From Gammaproteobacteria bacterium (GTDB taxonomy: Bacteria > Pseudomonadota > Gammaproteobacteria > Granulosicoccales > Granulosicoccaceae), in contig DOIU01000374.1 in NCBI GenBank assembly GCA_003511825.1, positions 1 to 5,961 of the forward strand: 5,961 nucleotides of DNA, read 5' to 3'. A program made the translations under genes and the position numbers. This document shows, piece after piece, positions 1 to 5,961 of this stretch. Every line of letters starts with the position of its first letter. Positions within the stretch are counted from its first letter, which is position 1. The notes beneath the pieces were generated by a model. The model was not told where the DNA came from and ran no database searches. It worked only from the letters and a program-made list of their open reading frames with translations.

Positions 1-1496
1 CAGGCCAATAAGGCTTCACTGACCGACGCTGCATCACCGGTCGCGCAGGCGGCTTTGACGCCGTTCAGGCTGACGCTGGCGCGCGGTGTTGGCGCGGATG
101 ACGGCGAGCGCAGTGGCTGACGCGCACGATGCGCGCGCAACGCCCACAATAAGCCTGTCAGCATCCAGCCAGCCATGGCCACCAAGGCCAGCCAACGCCA
201 CCACGGGCTCGTCGCATTTTCAACAGGCGCGGCCGGACTGTCGGCGGTGGCAATGGGCGGCGTGACGGCTGCGGGTGCTAAATCGGCAGCAATCGGTGCG
301 GGCACTGTCTGATCGGGGGGCGGCGCCGGCGCAGGATTGGCCGGCCCACTGACGCGCAGTGTCTGTGCCGGCAAGGTGGCATAACGCAACTCCTGCCGCT
401 CGGTATCAAACCACTCCAGGCGGATCGGCGGCAAGGTGATGTCGCCAGCTTCACGCGGAATGATGGCCCATTTCTCCACCCGGTAGCTCACCACCGCGTC
501 CTCAAGCATCTGGTCACGCACCTCAGCCTGATCAGGATAGATGCGGGCCTGTGACAACTCGGGCGGCACAATCGGTGGCAGCTGCGAACCTTGCAAGCCC
601 TTGGCGGACAATTGCAACGTCAGCGTGATCGGTTCATCGACCCGCGCTTGCATCGGGTCGGCACTCCAATCATGCGTGAGGCTGAGCGCTTGCGCCGGCA
701 GCCACCAGGACGAACTGCTGGATGCTGCGCGCGGGTCCACCGTTAAGGTCACGGTGTTACTGTTTACCCGGATCTTTCGCGTGGGCGTGAACAGGCTGCG
801 GCCGCTGCGGCTGTCGTCGCGGATGGTCGCGAGTAATCGCAACGGTCCGATCGTCACCTCGCCACTTTCCTGCGGAAACAACGCGTACTTGCGCTCAATC
901 ACTTGGTACTGGCGATCACCGCGCTGCTCGGTGTAGCTTTTATCGTTGCCCAGGCGCTGCATCACCACACCGGACGCCTCCGGATCACTCAGACTGCCCT
1001 CGAGGATACTGCGCGACTGATAGACTTTCGCGCTCAGAATCACCTGCTCTTGGACAAAGGCCTGGGTTTTATCCAACGCCAGCAATAACTCAAAATCCAA
1101 GCCCTGCCCCGCGTCTGCCGCCGCCTCTTGCACATCCAGGCTCAGCGGCTGAGACACCACACCCGCCAGCGAAAAGGACGGCACGGTCAGTGTGCCCGTG
1201 CGCATCGGCATTAAACTGAGCTGCCAGGTTTGCGTCGCTTGCGTCACATCGTTGGTCATGCGCACACTGCGCGAGCTGCCAGTATCCAAGATCTCAAAAT
1301 CTTGCTGTAGCGCACTGAAATCCAGCTCGCCCTCGAGGTCTGTTGCAGTCACGGTCAGAATCACCGACTGCCCCAGCGCGCTCTGCGCGCGATCCAATTG
1401 CGCGACCAGACTGGCCGCCAGGCTTGGCGTTGCCAGTGTGATTAAAAAGAGCCCTAAGAGCGCGCGAAACGCACAGGCGCGACCGGCCATCACCAT
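1..1496 (-). CDS. batD: BatD: exported multi-domain protein, C-terminus cut by window edge (partial)
   Basis: 498 codons are visible and the frame stays open to position 1, where the window ends; no stop is reached. A signal peptide spans about 1–28 (basic start, hydrophobic core 'LLGLFLITLA', likely cut after 'SLAA'). Two related beta-rich modules follow, each with a matching signature: 'ERKYALFPQESG' at 201–212 and 'EKWAIIPREAG' at 341–351. A Pro/Ala-rich linker runs from about 384 to 431, then one membrane helix (about 432–453, WWRWLALVAMAGWMLTGLLW) and a basic, presumably cytoplasmic tail with 'KAACATGDAASVSEALLA' at the edge, as expected for BatD. The protein probably presents its modules in the periplasm as part of the Bat complex (inferred). 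ATG 1496 is favoured because GGAG lies 7 nt upstream; ATG 1490 in the same frame is possible and would share one base with the BatC stop. Confidence 0.92.
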   Translation of the reverse strand, partial: MVMAGRACAFRALLGLFLITLATPSLAASLVAQLDRAQSALGQSVILTVTATDLEGELDFSALQQDFEILDTGSSRSVRMTNDVTQATQTWQLSLMPMRTGTLTVPSFSLAGVVSQPLSLDVQEAAADAGQGLDFELLLALDKTQAFVQEQVILSAKVYQSRSILEGSLSDPEASGVVMQRLGNDKSYTEQRGDRQYQVIERKYALFPQESGEVTIGPLRLLATIRDDSRSGRSLFTPTRKIRVNSNTVTLTVDPRAASSSSSWWLPAQALSLTHDWSADPMQARVDEPITLTLQLSAKGLQGSQLPPIVPPELSQARIYPDQAEVRDQMLEDAVVSYRVEKWAIIPREAGDITLPPIRLEWFDTERQELRYATLPAQTLRVSGPANPAPAPPPDQTVPAPIAADLAPAAVTPPIATADSPAAPVENATSPWWRWLALVAMAGWMLTGLLWALRAHRARQPLRSPSSAPTPRASVSLNGVKAACATGDAASVSEALLA

Positions 1497-2404
1497 GGGT
1501 TTTCTCCATGACGCACCTGCGGATACTGATGGCGGTGCGCCTGTAACAGTTTATTGCGTAGCAGTTCACTGGGGTCTTCGGGAATACGACGCAACCATTG
1601 CTCCGTCGCCTGCTGATCTTCGCTCATGGGAGAGATGTCTGCCGCAGTTTGAGAGTTGCCAGCGGCTTGCTCCGGTGGCGATGCCTCGGACGGCCTGGCG
1701 CCCTCACCGCTGGCGGAGTCCGGCGCTTGCGCGTCTTGTTGGTCATCTTCATGCGCGTCGCGCGGTTCACTGTCCGCATCCGCTTCACCGGCTTCGGCAT
1801 CCGACGGAGGCTGGTCAGCCTCTGAGTGAGCACCTGGTGACGGCGAGTCCTGCCGCTCGCCATCCGCCCCTTGCGGTGGCGACGGCTGCTGGTCTTGCCC
1901 TTGTTCCGCATCTTCTGACTGCGGCTGTTGCTGCCCTTGCGACGAGGGTTGCTGGGGCTGTTGTTGTCCGTCTTGCTGCTGTTGTTGTGACTGCGACTGC
2001 TGTTGCTGCTGCATCAATTGTTCAATCAGCGCGCGGTTAAAGGCGGCATCCTCCCGCAACTGCGCTGGCAGATCCTCCTGCCCGAGCAGATCATCGTAAG
2101 CCGCGACCGCCTCGGCGAGTTGGCCGTCGCGCGCCAAGGCATTACCTAAGTTATAGCGTGAAACGGCGTCCTCCCCTTGCGCGAACGCGTCGGTCGCCGC
2201 CGCAAAATTACCGGCACGATACTCGCCCACCCCCTGCCATGGCGCTTGCTCAAACAGTTGCGCAGCCTCGGCCGGTTGTTCATCCAGCAGCCGTTGCGCC
2301 CGCTGGTGCTTATTCAGCCACAGATCCGCCCACTCAAAAGCATACAAGGGCGGCACCATCAACAGCAGCATGCCTGCCAAGATCAACCGATATCGGGCGG
2401 TCAT
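1490..2404 (-). CDS. batC: BatC: TPR protein with Q-rich, acidic low-complexity tail
   Basis: 304 residues. The N-terminus MTARYRLILAGMLLLMVPPL (1–20), then YAFEW, is a signal peptide or uncleaved membrane anchor. The conserved BatC block 'WADLWLNKHQRAQRLLDEQ' follows (25–43), then TPR-like helices at about 45–130, including 'VGEYRAGNFAAATDAFAQGE' and 'SRYNLGNALARDGQLAEAV'. Residues 132–173 are mostly Gln, and 174–258 are rich in Asp, Glu, Ser, Pro and Ala. The conserved end 'EQWLRRIPEDPSELLRNKLL' (268–287) closes the protein. The TPR part probably binds other Bat proteins on the periplasmic side (inferred). The longest frame begins at 2461, but ATG 2404 has GAGG 6 nt upstream, overlaps the BatB stop and starts right at the hydrophobic segment. 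In some relatives this module appears fused to BatB. The end overlaps BatD by 7 nt. Confidence 0.93.
   Translation of the reverse strand: MTARYRLILAGMLLLMVPPLYAFEWADLWLNKHQRAQRLLDEQPAEAAQLFEQAPWQGVGEYRAGNFAAATDAFAQGEDAVSRYNLGNALARDGQLAEAVAAYDDLLGQEDLPAQLREDAAFNRALIEQLMQQQQQSQSQQQQQDGQQQPQQPSSQGQQQPQSEDAEQGQDQQPSPPQGADGERQDSPSPGAHSEADQPPSDAEAGEADADSEPRDAHEDDQQDAQAPDSASGEGARPSEASPPEQAAGNSQTAADISPMSEDQQATEQWLRRIPEDPSELLRNKLLQAHRHQYPQVRHGENPW
1504..1507 (-). promoter_or_regulatory. Ribosome binding site for BatD (decides start)
   Basis: GGAG on the minus strand lies 7 nt before ATG 1496 and 13 nt before the second in-frame ATG at 1490. The spacing favours 1496. Confidence 0.65.
1886..2011 (-). 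repeat. CAG/CAA-rich tract encoding the Gln-rich segment of BatC
   Basis: This stretch encodes BatC residues 132–173, more than half of them Gln, with Ser, Pro, Asp and Gly between. On the plus strand it shows as runs of ctg and ttg triplets, densest at about 1946–2011. CAG and CAA codons are mixed, so it is an imperfect triplet repeat and not a pure microsatellite. The acidic Ser/Pro/Ala-rich linker continues down to about 1631. Low-complexity linkers of this kind are common in BatC; variation in length between strains would be expected but cannot be seen here. Confidence 0.8.
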
Positions 2405-3384
2405 AACACACCTCGACGAAAGACACTCAGTAACACGACGGCCATCGGCAACATCAACCAAGCGCCGTACTCAATCCATTGCTCAGCGTATTGTTGGCCT
2501 GCCTCATCACGCCCATCGCGCTCGGGTGCAGTGACCAAGGCATGGATGTCTTGATCATCGCTGCGCAGTTCGCTGAAACGCCCACCCCCACTGGCCGCCA
2601 GATCGCGCAAACCTGCCAGATCCACCGGCGGCACCACAATATGGTTGTGCGCGTCTTTTAACAAGCTGCCGTCTTGCAGACGCACGGGCCCACCCTGGGC
2701 GGTACCCACGCCGAGCACTGACAGCGTATACCCCTGGGCTCGCAGCTCGCGCGCAGCGGTAAACGCCTCGCCATTGAGCGATGAGTCCGTCAACAGCAGC
2801 ACGGTGGCCCCAGCTTGGGCCTGCGACCGTTGTAACAACTCGCCCGCCTTGCGTAATGCCGGGCCAATCTTGCCCCCCTGCACCGGCATCAACTCGGGTG
2901 ATAACGCGTCCAGAAACGCGGTCACGGTATCGGCATCGTCGGTAACGGGGCTGATCACATACGGCACCTCGCTGAACACCACCAAGCCGCTTTGCAAATC
3001 CGGAAAGGCGTCCAGCAGATCCCCGATCTTAAAGCGCGCGCGCGCCAAGCGGCTGGGCTTGATATCCGTCGCGTTCATGGACAAGGACAAATCCAGCACC
3101 ATGACCATTTTGTGTTCAGCGCGAAACACCGGCGCGGGTTGCTTTTCCCAAACGGGTCCGGCCAACGCGACAATCGCCAACACACCGCAGACAGCCATCA
3201 TCACGGAAGGCCACGCCCGTGCACGCCCGGCGCTGCCGACCAGCACATAGGGCGCCAAGGCGTCGTCGACCAAGCCGCGCCATGCGTGCTGCTGCACTTG
3301 CAAACGCAGCAAGCGCACGACGGCCCAAAGCAAGGGAATCAGTGCCAGCCACCACAGGGGCCGCAAAAAATGCAACTCGCTCAC
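2401..3384 (-). CDS. batB: BatB: inner-membrane VWA protein with reduced MIDAS
   Basis: 327 residues from a GTG start, the same length as BatA and with the same plan: helices at about 8–26 and 58–76, a VWA domain at about 91–285 and a C-terminal helix at about 305–322 ending 'FRRGVL'. The first metal-site motif is intact (DLSLS, 98–102), followed by 'SRLARARFKIGDLLD'. The second-loop Thr is not found: 'MPVQGGKIGPAL' has Gly171 where BatA has T175. The third motif is 'LLLTDSS', with D200. Loss of the Thr seems common in BatB from memory, so this may be family-typical. The longest frame starts at ATG 3453, but that would put 23 unrelated residues before the usual 'SELHFLRPLWWL' start. GTG 3384 has AGGGGG 8 nt upstream and a GTGA overlap with BatA, so I chose it. 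The stop overlaps BatC by ATGA. Confidence 0.93.
   Translation of the reverse strand: MSELHFLRPLWWLALIPLLWAVVRLLRLQVQQHAWRGLVDDALAPYVLVGSAGRARAWPSVMMAVCGVLAIVALAGPVWEKQPAPVFRAEHKMVMVLDLSLSMNATDIKPSRLARARFKIGDLLDAFPDLQSGLVVFSEVPYVISPVTDDADTVTAFLDALSPELMPVQGGKIGPALRKAGELLQRSQAQAGATVLLLTDSSLNGEAFTAARELRAQGYTLSVLGVGTAQGGPVRLQDGSLLKDAHNHIVVPPVDLAGLRDLAASGGGRFSELRSDDQDIHALVTAPERDGRDEAGQQYAEQWIEYGAWLMLPMAVVLLSVFRRGVL
2411..2414 (-). promoter_or_regulatory. Ribosome binding site for BatC (decides start)
   Basis: GAGG on the minus strand lies 6 nt before ATG 2404, inside the last codons of BatB. It supports this start over the longer frame from 2461. Confidence 0.65.
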
Positions 3385-4364
3385 CCGACGCGCCCCCTGC
3401 CGGCCAGCAGCACCCAGCCGATACTGCCCAGCAGTACCGTGCCCAAGGGCCAAACAAAAAGCTCGTGACGCGGCCGGCGCACCGCTTGCTCGTCCTCGGT
3501 CGGTTCCAGCGTGTCAATGAGTTGATAGATCTCTTCCATCTCTTCGGTGTTGCGCGCGCGAAAGTAGCGCCCACCCGTGAGCGATGCGATGTCCGTGAGG
3601 GATTTTTCATCCAGATCTGAGCCGCCACCGCCGATCGGTGCCCAGCTTAAACCCGTGCCGTCGGTGCCGACACCAATGGTGTAAATGCGCACACCCATGG
3701 TTTGCGCCAAACGTGCGGCATCCAGGGGTTGCACATTACCGGCGGTATTCGCGCCATCGGTGAGTAAAATCAATACACGCGATTCTTCCGGTCGCGCACG
3801 CAGCCGCTTGAGAGACAGGCCAATGGCATCACCAATGGCAGTGGCTTTGCCGGCTAACCCGACCGCCGCTTCTCCGAGAAAGTGTTGGACGGTATCGCGA
3901 TCATGTGTAAGGGGCGTTTGCACGTGCGCGCGCTCACCGAACAGAATCAAGCCAATGCGATCACCTTCGCGTCGCTCAATAAACTCCCGACCGAGTTCCT
4001 TCACCACCGCCAGTCGCGACACCATCCGACCTTGGTAGCGAAAATCGTCTTCGCGCATGCTGCCGGAGATGTCCACGCCAAGCATCAGATCGCGCCCGGA
4101 TGTCGGCAGTGCCAGCGGCTCGCCCAACCACTGCGGTCGCATGAGCGCCAGGGCCAAGAGACACCAGAGCATGTAGGCCCAGAGCGGACGTCGCTGCAAG
4201 CGACTACGGTTGCCCGAGCCCGTCTGGGCCAAATCTTGGAATCGCGCCAGCGAAGGCACTTGCAAGGCGGTCTGCTCACGGGCCTGGCGCGCCGGCAAAA
4301 ACCACCAGATCAATGGCGGCAACAGCACCATCGTGGCTAACCAGGGCCACTCGAAATGAATCAT
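3381..4364 (-). CDS. batA: BatA: inner-membrane VWA protein with complete MIDAS
   Basis: 327 residues. Layout: an N-terminal helix (about 7–23, PWLATMVLLPPLIWWFL), a basic cytoplasmic loop, a second helix (about 61–76), a VWA domain (about 92–285) and a C-terminal helix (about 303–321). The metal-ion-dependent adhesion site is complete: DISGS at 98–102, T175 in 'GKATAIGDAIG' and D203 in 'LLTDG'. The stretch 'SDLDEKSLTDIASLTGGRYF' near 249–268 is typical of BatA, as is 'IYTIGVGTDG' before it. With an odd number of helices between the ends, the VWA domain would lie on the opposite side from the second loop; topology is inferred. In other bacteria BatA belongs to a membrane complex with the other Bat proteins, tied to stress tolerance. 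The ATG at 4364 overlaps the DUF4381 stop and follows GGAGGG. The stop overlaps the BatB GTG. Confidence 0.95.
   Translation of the reverse strand: MIHFEWPWLATMVLLPPLIWWFLPARQAREQTALQVPSLARFQDLAQTGSGNRSRLQRRPLWAYMLWCLLALALMRPQWLGEPLALPTSGRDLMLGVDISGSMREDDFRYQGRMVSRLAVVKELGREFIERREGDRIGLILFGERAHVQTPLTHDRDTVQHFLGEAAVGLAGKATAIGDAIGLSLKRLRARPEESRVLILLTDGANTAGNVQPLDAARLAQTMGVRIYTIGVGTDGTGLSWAPIGGGGSDLDEKSLTDIASLTGGRYFRARNTEEMEEIYQLIDTLEPTEDEQAVRRPRHELFVWPLGTVLLGSIGWVLLAGRGRVG
3393..3398 (-). promoter_or_regulatory. Ribosome binding site for BatB (supports the GTG start)
   Basis: AGGGGG on the minus strand lies 8 nt before GTG 3384, inside the last codons of BatA. Together with the GTGA stop/start overlap it supports GTG 3384 over ATG 3453. 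Confidence 0.65.
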
Positions 4365-4870
4365 ATCGCCCTCCGTGGTGCCTGCTGGGCTGCGCGACGA
4401 ATCAAGTGCTCCAAGGCGGATAAGACCGGCGCCAGATCCAGTGATTCGGTGTCATCGGGGCGTTGCCACGCGCGGTCGCCTAACAGCCGAACAGGGCCTT
4501 GGGTAAAATCGCGACTGTTCGAGAGACGGTCAAGCGTTTCCAGCCAGGCGGTATCGGTCAAGCGCGCGACGCGGGTGCGTTCACCCACCGCCAAGGCGAC
4601 CCGCCGACACAAGACTGAGCAGGCTTGCAATACTAAATCGGGCGCCATCCCGGCCGCCAGCTGCTGTCGCAACTGCTGCAATTCACGCTCGGCTTCGCGT
4701 TGCCAGGCGCGGGCCTGATACCAACGCCACCCGAGATACGCCAACAGCCCGATCAATCCCAACAGCAAGGCAGCGAGTATCCACCACCCCGGCGCCAGCG
4801 GCCACCAGCCCGGATCAGCCGGTAAGGCAATATCGCGTAACAGGGCCAAGGGGTCGGCGGTGTTATCCAT
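4361..4870 (-). CDS. DUF4381 family single-pass membrane protein
   Basis: 169 residues. The N-terminus has the family hallmark: LLRDIALPADP, then GWWPLAPGWW (residues 10–30), a short extracytoplasmic segment. One membrane helix follows (about 31–50, ILAALLLGLIGLLAYLGWRW). After it comes a basic, helical, probably cytoplasmic domain: a charged coiled stretch at 52–72 (QREAERELQQLRQQL), then helices with 'CSVLCRRVALAVGE' (84–97), 'TDTAWLETLDRL' and 'LAPVLSALEHLIRRA'. The family is known mainly from its position between DUF58 and BatA; its biochemical role is unknown, and a scaffold or anchor function is only a guess. The open frame extends upstream to 4936, but ATG 4870 is preferred because GGAG lies 7 nt before it and the conserved motif starts soon after. 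It overlaps DUF58 by 8 nt and BatA by ATGA. Confidence 0.92.
   Translation of the reverse strand: MDNTADPLALLRDIALPADPGWWPLAPGWWILAALLLGLIGLLAYLGWRWYQARAWQREAERELQQLRQQLAAGMAPDLVLQACSVLCRRVALAVGERTRVARLTDTAWLETLDRLSNSRDFTQGPVRLLGDRAWQRPDDTESLDLAPVLSALEHLIRRAAQQAPRRAI
4369..4374 (-). promoter_or_regulatory. Ribosome binding site for BatA
   Basis: GGAGGG on the minus strand lies 4 nt before ATG 4364. It is the strongest Shine-Dalgarno core among the internal junctions and sits inside the last codons of DUF4381. Confidence 0.75.
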
Positions 4871-5843
4871 CGGCCCGCTCCGGATGGGCAGCTGAGCGTC
4901 CGGCCAACACCGCGGCCGCCTGATCGTCGAGTGCACCGTTGGTCAGTAACGACACATAGCGGTGACGACCTCGCGTAAAAAACTGCGCCAACTGCGTCTG
5001 CATATCCGCAAACTGCGCCTGGTACGCGTGCCGTGCCTGGCGAGACTGCGTATGCACACGCAATCGCCCACCGCCGGCCGCCCGCACACTGTAATCGCCG
5101 GGCGGCGGCAACGCCGTTTCCAACACATCGGCGATGTGGACGGCGGTGACGCTATTGTGCTGCATCAAGGCGGCAAACGCCGCCTTGGCGCGGGTATCAA
5201 AGCCGGCAAAGTCACTGAAGAAATACACTTGGCTACCGGTATGCACCAGGCGTGACAGCCGTCGAACACCGTCAGTGAATGGCGCCACCGCATCGCTTGC
5301 GGCTGACGCCTGTGCCGGATCGGTGAGTTCGACAATTGCGCGGAATAGCGGCATCACGCCGCGCCGCCCGGTGTCGGGTTTGATTTCTCGATGGCCATGC
5401 TCACCAAACACCAGTCCGCCGACACGATCATTGCCGAGTACAGCGGTCCAGGCCAATACCGCGGCCAAGCGCGCGGCAACCACGCTCTTGAACGCCCCGC
5501 GCGTGGCAAAGAACATCCCAGGGCGCGCATCGAGCACCACAAAGTGCGGTCGCTCGCGCTCCAGGCTAAAGAGTTTGGTGTGGGGTTTGCCGGTGCGGGC
5601 GGTGACGTTCCAATCGATTTGGCGGATGTCATCGCCGGCTTGGTACATGCGCAGTTCCGAGAAGTCCAGCCCTCGGCCCAGCTGGCGCGAACGCACAGCG
5701 CCAACCTGCGTGGCCGCGACCGGGTGTTTGGGGCGCGCCTGCAAACAACGGGCGATACGACGACAGTCCAGCAACTCGTCGACCGTCACCGCGACGGGCG
5801 AACGCCGTTCAGTCACAGACTCGGCACCCTTGTGCATCGCCAT
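4863..5843 (-). CDS. DUF58 domain protein (VWA-like, soluble), MoxR partner
   Basis: 326 residues, with no signal peptide or membrane helix, so probably cytoplasmic. The DUF58 signature is at about residues 57–97: GRGLDFSELRMYQAGDDIRQ, then IDWNVTARTGKPHTKLF and the ERER segment. A VWA-like fold follows. Strand FVVLD ends at D105 in 'DARPGM', a degenerate form of the DxSxS metal site with Gly109 where the last Ser would be. Next come 'FKSVVAARLAAVLAW' and 'GNDRVGGLVFG' (about 118–147), and a later strand-loop 'VYFFSDFAGFD' (206–216). DUF58 genes commonly sit directly after moxR and are thought to link the ATPase to the membrane-bound VWA proteins; that role is inferred here. The start at 5843 has a strong Shine-Dalgarno match close upstream; ATG at 5837 (residue 3) is a possible alternative. 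The end overlaps DUF4381 by 8 nt. Confidence 0.95.
   Translation of the reverse strand: MAMHKGAESVTERRSPVAVTVDELLDCRRIARCLQARPKHPVAATQVGAVRSRQLGRGLDFSELRMYQAGDDIRQIDWNVTARTGKPHTKLFSLERERPHFVVLDARPGMFFATRGAFKSVVAARLAAVLAWTAVLGNDRVGGLVFGEHGHREIKPDTGRRGVMPLFRAIVELTDPAQASAASDAVAPFTDGVRRLSRLVHTGSQVYFFSDFAGFDTRAKAAFAALMQHNSVTAVHIADVLETALPPPGDYSVRAAGGGRLRVHTQSRQARHAYQAQFADMQTQLAQFFTRGRHRYVSLLTNGALDDQAAAVLAGRSAAHPERADG
4878..4881 (-). promoter_or_regulatory. Ribosome binding site for DUF4381 (decides start)
   Basis: GGAG on the minus strand lies 7 nt before ATG 4870, inside the end of the DUF58 gene. It supports this start over the upstream in-frame ATG at 4936. Confidence 0.7.
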
Positions 5844-5851
5844 ATCACCTC
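5844..5851 (-). promoter_or_regulatory. Ribosome binding site for DUF58
   Basis: GAGGTGAT on the minus strand is an extended match to the 16S anti-Shine-Dalgarno. It overlaps the moxR stop codon and abuts ATG 5843, leaving 4 nt between GAGG and that start and 10 nt to ATG 5837. Because of this spacing, either start could be used. Confidence 0.75.
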
Positions 5852-5961
5852 AGGGTGCAGCCACCTGATCCAGGAGCTGATCAAGCACGTAGTCGGGCGT
5901 GATCGCGTCGGCTTCTGCCTCATACGACAGCAACACGCGATGCCGCAACACGTCGTGCACC
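5850..5961 (-). CDS. MoxR-type AAA+ ATPase, C-terminal end only (partial)
   Basis: Only the last 36 codons and the TGA stop lie in the window; the start is beyond 5961. The visible peptide reads VHDVLRHRVLLSYEAEADAI and then a short tail ending DQLLDQVAAP. A helix with 'LRHRV.LSYEA.AD.IT.D' is the usual end of the lid domain of MoxR AAA+ ATPases, which couple ATP hydrolysis to remodelling of protein partners, typically VWA proteins encoded next to them. The Walker A and B motifs and the arginine finger are outside the window, so catalytic competence cannot be judged. The identification rests on this short tail plus the DUF58–Bat genes that follow, a standard MoxR neighbourhood. The stop is 6 nt before the DUF58 start, and the ribosome site of DUF58 overlaps this stop. 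Confidence 0.88.
   Translation of the reverse strand, partial: VHDVLRHRVLLSYEAEADAITPDYVLDQLLDQVAAP

Noticed and set aside
1192..2040. Long plus-strand open frame of 282 codons opposite BatC and BatD
   Set aside because: It lies antisense to two well-supported genes. Its Arg/Ala/Val-rich product, including the part opposite the CAG tract, looks like a shadow of GC-rich coding DNA, and I recognise no domain in it.
2405..2461. N-terminal extension of BatC to ATG 2461
   Set aside because: It would put 19 polar residues before the hydrophobic segment; ATG 2404 has a GAGG site and a standard ATGA overlap.
3034..3045. Alternating (GC)6 run, a possible Z-DNA-like or regulatory site
   Set aside because: It encodes the conserved 'LARARF' region of BatB with ordinary Ala and Arg codons, so coding use explains it.
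2645..3250. Plus-strand open frame of 201 codons opposite BatB
   Set aside because: It is antisense to BatB, has a Ser/Thr/Ala-rich random-looking product and no domain I recognise.
3385..3453. N-terminal extension of BatB to ATG 3453
   Set aside because: The extra 23 residues have no match to the usual BatB start and would overlap BatA by more than 70 nt; GTG 3384 has a better ribosome site and a GTGA overlap.
3116..3628. Minus-strand open frame of 170 codons overlapping BatA and BatB in another frame
   Set aside because: It spans the BatA/BatB junction in a different frame, whereas both real frames carry family motifs; its product is Arg/Ala-rich without motifs.
5134..5868. Plus-strand open frame of 244 codons opposite DUF58
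   Set aside because: It is fully antisense to DUF58, has Ser/Arg/Ala-rich composition and shows no recognisable motif.
1..5961. Search for a novel defence, mobile or RNA-based system
   Set aside because: Coding sequence covers all but 6 nt of the window, all within one known operon type. I see no transposase, phage gene, CRISPR repeats, tRNA, or long hairpin between genes.

Overview
The window holds most of one MoxR–Bat ("aerotolerance") operon, read entirely on the minus strand. Nearly every base is coding. From right to left the genes are: the last 36 codons of a MoxR-type AAA+ ATPase; a DUF58 protein; a small DUF4381 membrane protein; two von Willebrand factor A (VWA) membrane proteins, BatA and BatB; a TPR protein, BatC, with a long Q-rich tail; and a large exported protein, BatD, that runs off the left edge. 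No tRNA, rRNA, mobile element, CRISPR array or terminator is visible. No promoter is visible either; it should lie upstream of moxR, beyond position 5961.

The gene set and order suggest a gammaproteobacterium. The main clues are DUF4381 between DUF58 and BatA, the 'EQWLRRIPEDP' end of BatC, and the BatD layout of two beta modules, a membrane helix and a cytoplasmic tail. The DNA is moderately GC-rich. I cannot name a genus from the sequence.

The genes are packed as one translationally coupled unit. MoxR and DUF58 are 6 nt apart. Every later junction overlaps: DUF58/DUF4381 by 8 nt, DUF4381/BatA by ATGA, BatA/BatB by GTGA, BatB/BatC by ATGA and BatC/BatD by 7 nt. Each start has a Shine-Dalgarno-like sequence inside the end of the gene before it. 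These sites favour shorter starts for DUF4381, BatB and BatC than the longest open frames would give.

The likely joint role is inferred from family knowledge. MoxR ATPases act as chaperones together with VWA-domain partners. DUF58 is a soluble VWA-like adaptor. DUF4381, BatA and BatB sit in the inner membrane. BatC and BatD present TPR and beta-sandwich modules on the periplasmic side. Bat operons have been linked to oxidative or envelope stress survival, but their biochemical activity is not settled.

I found no undescribed system here. The points most worth a second look are the BatB/BatC split at a position where some relatives appear to be fused, the CAG-rich tract in BatC, the uneven conservation of metal-site residues across the three VWA-type proteins, and an internal duplication in BatD.
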